The notes under the pieces were generated by a model, which had not been told where the DNA came from, did not search any database, and was given only the letters and a program-made list of their open reading frames with translations. Below are positions 1-5,423 of a stretch of DNA of 5,918 nucleotides, one piece after another. Within the stretch, counting starts at the first letter, position 1, and each line of letters starts with the position of its first letter. The DNA is from Bacteroidia bacterium. Lineage in GTDB: Bacteria > Bacteroidota > Bacteroidia > NS11-12g > UBA955. The position numbers and the translations under genes were made by a program. The DNA lies in contig JACMRS010000153.1 in the NCBI GenBank assembly GCA_014376345.1, positions 1 to 5,918 of the forward strand. Direction: 5' to 3'.

Positions 1-1
1 T

Positions 2-166
2 ATATTTTATGAATACCTTATAGTAATCGAAAAAACTGAAGATAAACAAATACCCGGTCTTCAGTTTTGTGATGTATTTTCTGAAACAGCTAAAGCAAAA
101 GCACTTGAGGCCGGATACACTGATGTAGCTGCATTTTTTAAAGACCATCAACAAAAAAATCCATAG
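2..166 (+). CDS. C-terminal 54 codons of an unrecognised protein (5' truncated by window)
   Basis: A reading frame is open from the first bases of the window to a TAG at 164-166. It encodes a 54-residue tail that begins IFYEYLIVIEKTED and ends FFKDHQQKNP. The tail is charged and soluble, with a probable helical end (ETAKAKALEAGYTDVAAFFK). I do not recognise the family from this piece and assign no function. Only eight bases separate its stop from the ATG of the next gene, with no promoter or terminator between them, so the two are probably co-transcribed. That links this gene loosely to the deacetylase-like gene that follows. The true start lies outside the window. Confidence 0.7.
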   Translation: MFYEYLIVIEKTEDKQIPGLQFCDVFSETAKAKALEAGYTDVAAFFKDHQQKNP

Positions 167-174
167 GATAAATA

Positions 175-1518
175 ATGAAAAAACCTGTTGTCCATATCGT
201 CCATCATGTAGATACCGAAGGGCCTATGTGCGAGCCTTTGTCTGAATTATTTACAAGAGTAGGGCAAACTCTGGGTGTTGAATTAGATTTCTTGCCTACT
301 CAGCAAAATCTTGAACTTCTTCAATCTGCATCCTGTGTTTTTAAAGACAAGGAAACAGATATGCTTCTGAAAAAGATCATAGATCCTGCGCTGCTTAGCT
401 TTAATAAAAGCTGGTATGAGGTAGAAGAAATGCTCGATAGAATACTCTCTGCAGAATACCGTAATGAATTTAAAGACAGCTTTGGAAACGGCTGGATCTA
501 CAACTGGCACTTGCTCGATCATGTTGGTTTTACTACCAACCCGCGCCGTAGAGAACTGGGTTACTCTGGTGTTTTCAATTTCTTCCTGGATAAACTGAAA
601 GCAACAAAATCTGATCAGGACAGCACGCAATGGCATTTTCACCCTGTGCCTTTTAATAAGGCTGCAAACATTTCTGCAACTTCTTATCTCAACTCAACTT
701 ATGAATTGTCGCAGGTTGTATGCAGGCGACTGATTGATGCAAACTGGTTTCCGGTGGTTAACAGAGCGGGTTTTCATACTGTAAGGCCGGACAGCAACTG
801 GTGGCTAGAACAGTGGCTTCCTTTTGATGCCAGCAACCAGTCTTTGCAAAACGACAATACTGCCTTTGCTGATAATATCAACGGTAGATTCGGCGATTGG
901 AGAGGTGCGCCTGATGATTGGTCTTTGTATAACCCGGACTTGTACGACTGGCGCAAAAAGGGTTCATTAAAAAGAACAATCGCAAGATGTCTGAATATGA
1001 ACACGCGTTTCAGAAATATTTCTGTGCAGGAGTTTAAAAAGGCATTTGAACTTGCAAAATCAACAGAAAAAGATGTGTATGTTGGATTTACAAACCATGA
1101 TTTCAGGGAAATGAGTACCGAAATTGAATTGGTGCATGGTATGTTAAGCGAAGCTGCTAAAGATTATCCGGAAGTTGATCATAAATTCAGTGATACTATT
1201 TCTGCGTTCAGAGCATGTATTGGTTATGATAACGAGGAAATCTCCAAAGAAAAACTTCAGCTTAGCGCAGAACTTTCAGGTACTACTTTAAAAGTGAAAG
1301 TAGAAAATGGTGATCTCTTCGGTTCGCAACCTTTTATTGCAATAAAAACTGTTAGTAATACTTATCATACAGATAATTTTGACTTCGGTGAGCCGGATAG
1401 TAAAGAGTTTTATTATACTTTCGATTATCTCACTTTCAACCTTGAACAACTGAAAACAGTAAAAGTGGCGGCCAATGACAAGTATGGCAACACTTCAATT
1501 GTAACCGTTAATCTTTAG
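175..1518 (+). CDS. Polysaccharide-deacetylase-like protein (NodB-type fold, divergent)
   Basis: This 447-residue protein has no signal peptide and no evident membrane segment, so it is probably cytoplasmic. Its N-terminus, HIVHHVDTEGP (residues 7-17), resembles the first metal-binding motif of NodB-type deacetylases and related WalW-like proteins, with D13 and E15 as acidic candidates. A second motif, WHFHP (153-157), matches the HxxxH/HxHP metal-ligand region. Later conserved-looking elements are NRAGFH (196-201), LPFDAS (215-220) and GFTNHDFRE (304-312). The last 90 residues or so (about 358-447) are rich in alternating hydrophobic/polar strands and look like a small beta-sandwich appended to the catalytic part. 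Members of such families usually sit in surface-polysaccharide loci and remove acyl groups from sugars; here substrate and activity are inference. The ATG at 175 follows the upstream stop by eight bases with only a weak AGGA-like sequence before it. It is convergent with, and overlaps by 11 bases, the proline dehydrogenase gene. The ORF is certain; the function is moderately supported. Confidence 0.6.
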   Translation: MKKPVVHIVHHVDTEGPMCEPLSELFTRVGQTLGVELDFLPTQQNLELLQSASCVFKDKETDMLLKKIIDPALLSFNKSWYEVEEMLDRILSAEYRNEFKDSFGNGWIYNWHLLDHVGFTTNPRRRELGYSGVFNFFLDKLKATKSDQDSTQWHFHPVPFNKAANISATSYLNSTYELSQVVCRRLIDANWFPVVNRAGFHTVRPDSNWWLEQWLPFDASNQSLQNDNTAFADNINGRFGDWRGAPDDWSLYNPDLYDWRKKGSLKRTIARCLNMNTRFRNISVQEFKKAFELAKSTEKDVYVGFTNHDFREMSTEIELVHGMLSEAAKDYPEVDHKFSDTISAFRACIGYDNEEISKEKLQLSAELSGTTLKVKVENGDLFGSQPFIAIKTVSNTYHTDNFDFGEPDSKEFYYTFDYLTFNLEQLKTVKVAANDKYGNTSIVTVNL

Positions 1519-2695
1519 AAAGTTTTCTTCTTTTTAACTCTTCTGTAATCAAACCCAATTCTCTTCCAACCTGACCCTTAACCGAGCTGTTTTCTTTGGC
1601 TCTGCGTGATAAATAGGGGAGCACGGCTATAACCGGTCCGTATGGTACATATTTGGCAACATTATAGCCAGCATTTGCAAGGTTATAGCTAATATGATCG
1701 CTCATGCCAAGCAGTTGAGAACAGTAAATACGAGGGTCGTTTCTGTCAATATTGTTTTTGTCAATAAGTTCTGTTAAAAACGTGCAACTTTCTTCATTAT
1801 GAGTGCCTGCGCAGATAGAAACTTTATTGAGATGCTGTATGCACAATTCCATCGCCTTATTATAATCTCTGTCTGTGTCTTCTTTTGTAAGTTGTATCGG
1901 ACTTCTATAACCTGTAGCCTGCGCTCTTGCCCGTTCTTTCTCCATATAAGCACCTCTAACAAGTTTGAAACCCATAAAGAAGGTGTTTTCTGCAATTGTT
2001 TTTTTAAGATACTCATACCTGTCGTGCCTGTAAAGCTGTATAGTGTTGTAAACTATGGCTTTTGAAGTGTTATAACGCTTCATCATGTCCATTGTTAAAC
2101 GGTCGATGGTATCCTGAATCCAGCTTTCTTCTGCATCAACAAATACTCTGACATCCGAATCATGAGCGGTGCGGCATATTAATTCAAACCGTTGCTTCAC
2201 TTTTTCGTATTCTCTTTCTTCGTTTACGTTTAATGCTTTGTGTTTATTTACTTTTTCAAGAAGGTCAAACCTGCCTATTCCTGTAACTTTAAATACTGTA
2301 AAAGGGATACCGGCATTGCCTTTAGCTTTATTAATAGTATCAATTATTTCATTGCAGGTAGCCTCAAATACTTCTTCTTTTTCTTCACCTTCAACGGAAT
2401 AATCAAGAATGGTTCCGATGCCCGCAGAACTGAGATCTTTAATAGTATGCTCGCATTCTTCTATCGTTTCACCACCGCAAAACTGGGCAAACAATGTGTT
2501 TTTAATGAGGTTTTTGAAAGGAAGTTTTAGTGACAGTGCAACTCCGGCCAGTTTTGGTCCGTAGTTAACTAAAACCGGATATTTAAAGGCGGAGAACAGC
2601 CAGTAAGCCTTTTTCAGGTCTTTATTTGAACGGTGTTCGAAGGCAATTTGGGTGTTGTGAAAGGAGACTGCTGTCTTTATTCCTGGTTCTGACAT
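1508..2695 (-). CDS. Proline dehydrogenase (FAD-dependent, monofunctional)
   Basis: The enzyme oxidises L-proline to delta-1-pyrroline-5-carboxylate, passing electrons through FAD to the respiratory chain; it is the first step of proline catabolism. The 395-residue protein shows the family's motifs in order, numbered from the ATG start: FKVTGIGR (135-142), VFVDAEESWIQDT (184-196), YNTIQLYRHDR (216-226), GFKLVRGAYMEKERA (242-256), CAGTHNEES (295-303), YCSQLLGMSDHI (324-335), AKYVPYGPV (347-355) and LPYLSRRAKEN (359-369). The paired arginines R364-R365 correspond to the substrate-carboxylate-binding arginines of the family. There is no DNA-binding or P5C dehydrogenase domain, so it is not a bifunctional PutA. 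I chose the ATG at 2695; the frame could also begin at a TTG at 2707, four codons upstream. A minus-strand promoter lies about 40-70 bases upstream. The stop codon lies inside the convergent deacetylase-like gene. No P5C dehydrogenase gene is visible nearby. Confidence 0.95.
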   Translation of the reverse strand: MSEPGIKTAVSFHNTQIAFEHRSNKDLKKAYWLFSAFKYPVLVNYGPKLAGVALSLKLPFKNLIKNTLFAQFCGGETIEECEHTIKDLSSAGIGTILDYSVEGEEKEEVFEATCNEIIDTINKAKGNAGIPFTVFKVTGIGRFDLLEKVNKHKALNVNEEREYEKVKQRFELICRTAHDSDVRVFVDAEESWIQDTIDRLTMDMMKRYNTSKAIVYNTIQLYRHDRYEYLKKTIAENTFFMGFKLVRGAYMEKERARAQATGYRSPIQLTKEDTDRDYNKAMELCIQHLNKVSICAGTHNEESCTFLTELIDKNNIDRNDPRIYCSQLLGMSDHISYNLANAGYNVAKYVPYGPVIAVLPYLSRRAKENSSVKGQVGRELGLITEELKRRKLSKD

Positions 2696-2737
2696 AATGT
2701 TCTGCAAAATAAAATCTTATTGACTACAATTCAATAG

Positions 2738-2765
2738 TAAAGATAGTATTTATTAAGCGAGCAAA
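2738..2765 (-). promoter_or_regulatory. Candidate Bacteroidota-type promoter for proline dehydrogenase
   Basis: On the minus strand TTTG (2762-2765) is followed after 16 bases by TATCTTTA (2738-2745), one mismatch from the Bacteroidota -7 consensus TAnnTTTG. The spacer is a few bases shorter than usual. It lies about 45 bases before the chosen ATG at 2695. It is divergent from the tRNA promoter, so the two units share one short intergenic region. Confidence 0.45.
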
Positions 2766-2797
2766 TTGGGGACTTAAAAAACTTTTTGTGTAATCTC

Positions 2798-2827
2798 TTG
2801 TAAAATAAAAATTAAAGAGTAGTTTTG
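2798..2827 (+). promoter_or_regulatory. Bacteroidota sigma-ABfr-type promoter of the tRNA cluster
   Basis: TTG (2798-2800), a 19-base spacer, then TAGTTTTG (2820-2827), an exact match to TAnnTTTG. Initiation would fall roughly seven bases beyond the -7 box, leaving a short leader before tRNA-Ser at 2847. The exact consensus and spacing make this one of the clearest promoters in the window. Confidence 0.75.
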
Positions 2828-2846
2828 CAGTCCTTTAAGGAAAAAA

Positions 2847-2936
2847 GGTGAGGTGACTGAGTGGCCGATAGTAGTAGTTTGCTAAACTGCCGTACGGGAA
2901 ACTGTACCGCGGGTTCGAATCCCGCCCTCACCGCCA
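2847..2936 (+). tRNA. tRNA-Ser (anticodon GCU), CCA encoded
   Basis: The acceptor stem GGTGAGG (2847-2853) pairs with CCTCACC (2926-2932); discriminator G2933 is followed by an encoded CCA (2934-2936). The anticodon stem 2874-2878/2886-2890 encloses the loop TTGCTAA with anticodon GCT at 2881-2883, reading AGC/AGU serine codons. A long variable arm with GTAC/GTAC pairing (2892-2895/2904-2907) is the type II signature of serine tRNAs. The T arm is GCGGG-TTCGAAT-CCCGC (2909-2925). It is first in a three-tRNA cluster. Confidence 0.97.
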
Positions 2937-2982
2937 AGTAGCTGATAAAAGCTATTCGTTCATTGGATTAACATAATATTTT

Positions 2983-3056
2983 CGGGGTGTAGCGTAGCCC
3001 GGTATCGCGTCTGCTTTGGGAGCAGAAGGTCGTAGGTTCGAATCCTGCCACCCCGA
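2983..3056 (+). tRNA. tRNA-Pro (anticodon UGG)
   Basis: The acceptor stem CGGGGTG (2983-2989) pairs with CACCCCG (3049-3055), with discriminator A3056. The anticodon stem TCTGC/GCAGA (3010-3014/3022-3026) encloses TTTGGGA with anticodon TGG at 3017-3019, reading proline codons. The T arm is GTAGG-TTCGAAT-CCTGC (3032-3048). The 3' CCA is not encoded and must be added enzymatically. It lies 46 bases after tRNA-Ser in the same orientation with no intervening promoter or terminator seen. Confidence 0.97.
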
Positions 3057-3089
3057 CAATTATATTTTAATCAGTATTAAAGATCCAAT

Positions 3090-3163
<74 letters not shown>

Positions 3164-3223
3164 CTAAATGGTGATTCCCGGTTCAGGTTATTTTTCTTTA
3201 AAAGTTTCAGGTTTTTTTATGAG

Positions 3224-3252
3224 TTTCAAATAATTTCAGGTTAATACCTTTG
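3224..3252 (+). promoter_or_regulatory. Candidate promoter upstream of a 25-codon ORF
   Basis: TACCTTTG at 3245-3252 matches TAnnTTTG exactly. A TTT at 3224-3226, 18 bases upstream, is a weak -33 element. If active it would produce a plus-strand transcript starting near 3259 and entering the otherwise gene-poor stretch before the repeat array. The isolated -7 match could be chance in AT-rich DNA. Confidence 0.35.
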
Positions 3253-3271
3253 CGTTTTAACTTTTAGTTTG

Positions 3272-3349
3272 ATGTCTAAAGATGCTTTAATAACCATTTT
3301 ATTAAAAGGGTGCTTTCACATTAGATACACTACTTTTATCATTTACTAA
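3272..3349 (+). CDS. Possible 25-residue small protein (very tentative)
   Basis: An ATG at 3272 opens a 25-codon frame ending at TAA 3347-3349, encoding a peptide that starts MSKDALITILLKGCFHI and is hydrophobic in its middle. The only reason to list it is the exact TAnnTTTG box 20 bases before the ATG, which is the arrangement expected for a short-leader Bacteroidota transcript. There is no ribosome-binding sequence and I recognise no family. A non-coding transcript or no gene at all are equally possible. The surrounding bases 3164-3460 show nothing else beyond three copies of TTCAGGTT (at 3182, 3206 and 3235). Confidence 0.15.
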   Translation: MSKDALITILLKGCFHIRYTTFIIY

Positions 3350-3585
3350 TGTAGGTTGCATTTTGGAATCAACGAATTTAACTCTATGGAAATTATTAAG
3401 GTTTGGATTGAATGTTTTATAAAATGAAATGCAAACATCCTGAACTATTAACTCAACTTCTTAAATTTTCCTAAAAATCTGATTAACACTGTATTTCATT
3501 AATTGCACTGCATTTTCAAAAAGTTGCACAGCTCTGATAACTTGTTGCACAGCATGCGCAAAGTGTTGCACAGCTCCCGCAATGT

Positions 3586-3606
3586 GTTGCACAGAAGGGG
3601 TGCAAC
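3586..3606. repeat. Hairpin-forming unit with four-G run (copy 1)
   Basis: GTTGCAC (3586-3592) and GTGCAAC (3600-3606) form a seven-base-pair inverted repeat with a seven-base loop AGAAGGG. It lies in one of the 22-base units and contains the GGGG run where the minus-strand heptad frame shifts. Confidence 0.6.
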
Positions 3607-3670
3607 TGTTGCACTGCGTTGTTAACTTGTTGCACAGCATGCGCGAAGTGTTGCACAGCTCTCGCAATGT

Positions 3671-3691
3671 GTTGCACAGAAGGGGTGCAAC
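3671..3691. repeat. Hairpin-forming unit with four-G run (copy 2)
   Basis: This is an identical copy of the hairpin unit 85 bases further on, with arms GTTGCAC (3671-3677) and GTGCAAC (3685-3691). It again coincides with a 22-base interval and a one-base frame change on the minus strand. Confidence 0.6.
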
Positions 3692-3985
3692 TGCTGCACT
3701 GCGTTGTTAACTTGTTGCACAGTATGCGCAAAGTGTTGCACAGCACTCTCCAACCTCCTGCACAGCGTTGACAGCTTCTTGCACTGATTTAAAAATTTTC
3801 CGCACAGAAAAATGCCTCTCCTGCACTTCAATGCAAACTTTGTAATCTCTAATCATCAGTTCAGGAATTAAATTATTATGTGGCTGAACTGTAATGTTAA
3901 TAAGCTTTTCAGAAGATAATGTCAGGTTAAAATATAGTGTATGATTCTGGTAAAAAAAGTTTGGCACAGATTTTGAATGTAGTAT

Positions 3986-3999
3986 TTCGAACGTTCGAA
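3986..3999. promoter_or_regulatory. Perfect 14-bp palindrome TTCGAACGTTCGAA, candidate operator
   Basis: The sequence equals its own reverse complement over all 14 bases and stands in AT-rich DNA about 75 bases before the 4075 gene and just upstream of the minus-strand heptad frame. Its position between divergent frames suits a dimeric repressor site. It resembles LexA-type CGAAC/GTTCG half-sites but lacks their four-base gap, so no regulator is assigned. Confidence 0.45.
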
Positions 4000-4074
4000 T
4001 AAAAGTTTTACAAGTTGCTAAAAGTATGAAATTGAGTTATTCATTAATTTTTAATCAGTTTAAATCATTTTATT

Positions 4075-4803
4075 ATGAGACATTTAAAAAAAGAATCCAA
4101 CATGGGTTCAAAAATCGAAAACGCGGAGAAAATGTTAATCTCCATCCATTCATTTGAGGGATTTATTCCCCCAAGTCCTGACGATTCAGAAGAAAGCATG
4201 AAAGTGCTTCTCGAAAAATTGCGACAATCCAATCACATTGAAGCTGCAACCAGAGAAGATTACAGACTGAAAGTGAAAAGCCGTACTTCAATCTTTAAAG
4301 GAAAAATGTCTTCTTTGAGAAGACTTCTCAGTCCGATTGGTTCATCAGTACGATCGCAATATGGAAGAAAATCTAATGAGGCGCTTACAATTTCAAAACT
4401 TATCGCAAAATTTCGTGGTAACAAAATCACAAGTGAAGCAGCGCCATTATTAGTAACCGATGAGCAGGTAAAAGAAGCAAGAATTGTTGCAAGCGATCAG
4501 TCTTACGGTTCTCTTCTTTACTATTTCAGAAATATCATTTCATCCCTCGGTCAGTTAAAACCTGCTTTCAATCCCGGAAATAAAGAAATTACTATAGAAT
4601 CGCTGCAATCGTTTGCAGATGCACTTTCTACAAGTAACAATGATTTGAGTCTGACACAAAGTACCATGAAAAGAACAAGTGTAGAACGTGAAACTTTGTA
4701 TTCTCAAATAAAAGAAAGGATGATGAGATTGAAAGAATCCATCAAGAGCCAGTTCGGTACAGATTCTGTAGAATACCGGATGGTAAAGGGACTTAGATTT
4801 TAA
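4075..4803 (+). CDS. Helical protein of unknown function with an internally duplicated domain
   Basis: The 242-residue product has no signal peptide, no membrane segment and a basic, mostly helical composition. Two halves resemble each other: residues 29-53 (GFIPPSPDDSEESMKVLLEK...RQSN) align with 164-188 (AFNPGNKEITIESLQSFADA...STSN), and SSVRSQYGRKSNEALTISKL (90-109) aligns with ESIKSQFGTDSVEYRMVKGL (221-240). The pattern is F-x-P, then ES and a helix ending in SN, a long helix, then SQ(Y/F)G. From memory it resembles a family of Bacteroidota hypothetical proteins with SxFGxxSxxY endings; I cannot name a function. The first ATG (4075) gives MRHLKKESNMGSK; a second ATG at 4102 (MGSKIENAEKM) is a plausible alternative start. 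It stands alone, preceded by a palindrome and followed by a strong terminator, so it is probably monocistronic. Confidence 0.85.
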   Translation: MRHLKKESNMGSKIENAEKMLISIHSFEGFIPPSPDDSEESMKVLLEKLRQSNHIEAATREDYRLKVKSRTSIFKGKMSSLRRLLSPIGSSVRSQYGRKSNEALTISKLIAKFRGNKITSEAAPLLVTDEQVKEARIVASDQSYGSLLYYFRNIISSLGQLKPAFNPGNKEITIESLQSFADALSTSNNDLSLTQSTMKRTSVERETLYSQIKERMMRLKESIKSQFGTDSVEYRMVKGLRF

Positions 4804-4836
4804 TGTTCATTATTAGGTTGTTGTTTTATTGCAAAT

Positions 4837-4871
4837 AAGGCGGGACTTCCCAGGGAGGTTCCGCTTTTTTT
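4837..4871 (+). terminator. Rho-independent terminator of the 4075-4803 gene
   Basis: GCGGGACTTCCC (4840-4851) pairs with GGGAGGTTCCGC (4853-4864), twelve pairs counting two G-U wobbles. A tight loop will open the last pairs. Seven T residues follow (4865-4871). It starts 36 bases after the stop codon. Confidence 0.85.
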
Positions 4872-4898
4872 ATGGGAGGATGGTTTTAAAAATTAATT

Positions 4899-4916
4899 TA
4901 AAAGACTCTAAGTCTT
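4899..4916 (-). terminator. Weak candidate terminator of the minus-strand secreted-protein gene
   Basis: AAGACT (4902-4907) and AGTCTT (4911-4916) form a six-base-pair stem with a three-base loop, six bases beyond the minus-strand stop at 4922. The minus-strand sequence after it begins TTTT and stays AT-rich. The stem is short and AT-rich, so this is tentative. Confidence 0.3.
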
Positions 4917-4921
4917 AATTT

Positions 4922-5350
4922 TTATTTCTCAAGTTTATACCAAATCAGCATACCCGATAAAATAATGTGTTTAATGTCACTCGAGTCCTGAACTGTTTCT
5001 TTCCCTTCCTTAGAAGTACCCTGATAAAAACTGAATGTTTTTGCAGAATCATTATAATAGATTCTTGGTTCAATCAGATCCTGCATACCGGATTTATTTT
5101 TAACAGCTAAATGACTTGGTTTGCCATCTTTTTCCGGCATAATAAAATAATAAGTTTCAATAAATTTACCTTTTTTGGATACAGTTATATATCCTGAATA
5201 TACAACCTGATCTTTTTCCATAAATTTCAAACTCAAAGTCATTAATGTGTCAAGCTTAACTTCATATTTGCCTGAACTCATTGACTGTCCATAACTTGAA
5301 GCAGCTAGAATTGTTAAGAAAGTTATTGTCAGAATGTTTTTAATTTTCAT
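4922..5350 (-). CDS. Small secreted/periplasmic protein of unknown function
   Basis: The 142-residue product starts with a typical Sec signal peptide: a basic start (MKIKN), a hydrophobic core (ILTITFLTILAA) and a small-residue cleavage region (SSYGQS), so the mature protein begins near residue 21-23 and is exported. There is no lipobox cysteine, and there are no internal membrane segments or recognised catalytic motif. The mature part alternates hydrophobic and polar residues (YSGYITVSKKGKFIETYYFI; RIYYNDSAKTFSFYQGTSKE), suggesting a beta-rich small domain. I do not recognise the family. It is a single gene on the minus strand, ending against a convergent gene and its terminator. Its ATG at 5350 is preceded by AT-rich DNA in which I find no convincing TAnnTTTG promoter, although a TTTG (minus strand, 5386-5389) might be a -33 box. 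Confidence 0.8.
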   Translation of the reverse strand: MKIKNILTITFLTILAASSYGQSMSSGKYEVKLDTLMTLSLKFMEKDQVVYSGYITVSKKGKFIETYYFIMPEKDGKPSHLAVKNKSGMQDLIEPRIYYNDSAKTFSFYQGTSKEGKETVQDSSDIKHIILSGMLIWYKLEK

Positions 5351-5423
5351 CTTTATATTTATTATTTTAATTGCAATATTAAATGCAAATATTCTAATAA
5401 TCTACAACAATAAATTTCAACCC

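Larger units (their letters stand above)
3545..3744. repeat. 85-bp higher-order tandem duplication inside the array
   Basis: Four units (3545-3629) are repeated as 3630-3714, differing at three positions (3560/3645 region A to G, 3577/3662 region C to T, and T3609 to C3694). A third partial copy covers 3715-3744 before diverging. The period is 85 bases (three 21s and one 22), so each copy shifts any reading frame by one base. High identity implies a recent duplication. Confidence 0.9.
3503..3828. repeat. Sixteen-unit tandem array of TTGCAC(A/T)G elements at 21-22 bp spacing
   Basis: Copies of TTGCACAG or close variants start at 3503, 3524, 3545, 3566, 3587, 3609, 3630, 3651, 3672, 3694, 3715, 3736, 3758, 3779, 3800 and 3821. 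The fifteen intervals are twelve of 21 and three of 22 bases. GCAC is present in all sixteen units. Eleven to twelve units also keep a GCAA-like or AACTTG/AAGTG segment in the second half, while the rest varies. Units at the right end (3758 onward) are the most diverged. The array is visibly richer in G and C than its AT-rich flanks. Array structure is not CRISPR-like: the conserved core is too short and the spacers are too small. Confidence 0.95.
3461..3856 (-). pseudogene. Frameshifted heptad-repeat (coiled-coil-like) gene overlapping the 21-bp array
   Basis: Read on the minus strand from an ATG at 3856 (a GTG at 3967 is an alternative start) to a TAA at 3461-3463, the sequence encodes about 130 residues if one base is removed at each of three places: near 3744, in the four-C run at 3682-3685, and in the four-C run at 3597-3600. 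The restored product is a run of seven-residue repeats of the form V-Q-x-h-x-x-A/S, for example VQQVNNA, VQQLHPS, VQHIARA, VQHFAHA, VQLFENA and VQLMKYS. V sits at a and I, V, F, L or M at d, as in a coiled coil. It begins MIRDYKVCIEVQERHF and ends SVNQIFRKI. Frames not matching this path hit TAA inside GTTAAC. Whether the shifts are inactivating mutations, slippage-based switching, or evidence that the DNA was never coding cannot be settled here. The function is unknown. Confidence 0.4.

Noticed and set aside
283..1004. Minus-strand open frames inside the deacetylase-like gene
   Set aside because: Shadow frames opposite a well-supported coding region, with no promoter and no recognisable motifs.
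1774..2530. Open frames on either strand inside the proline dehydrogenase gene
   Set aside because: They lie entirely inside a gene with full-length family motifs, and their translations look like frame shadows with no recognisable features.
3384..3425. Thirteen-codon frame starting ATGGAAATTATT
   Set aside because: Too short, with no promoter or ribosome-binding sequence; such frames are common by chance in AT-rich DNA.
3503..3828. CRISPR array
   Set aside because: The conserved core is only about eight bases and units are 21-22 bases long in total, without the 25-35 base repeats and similar-length unique spacers a CRISPR needs. No cas gene is present.
3461..3967. Four overlapping minus-strand open frames of 68-86 codons as separate genes
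   Set aside because: They are successive frames of the same 21-base repeat. Each carries cysteine-rich CAT/CNT runs once it leaves the heptad path, and three of the four stop within the array (two of them at TAA in GTTAAC). One frameshifted gene or a non-coding array explains all of them.
3986..3999. LexA/SOS box
   Set aside because: The CGAAC and GTTCG half-sites abut directly, whereas the Gram-positive-type LexA box has four bases between them. No SOS gene is adjacent.
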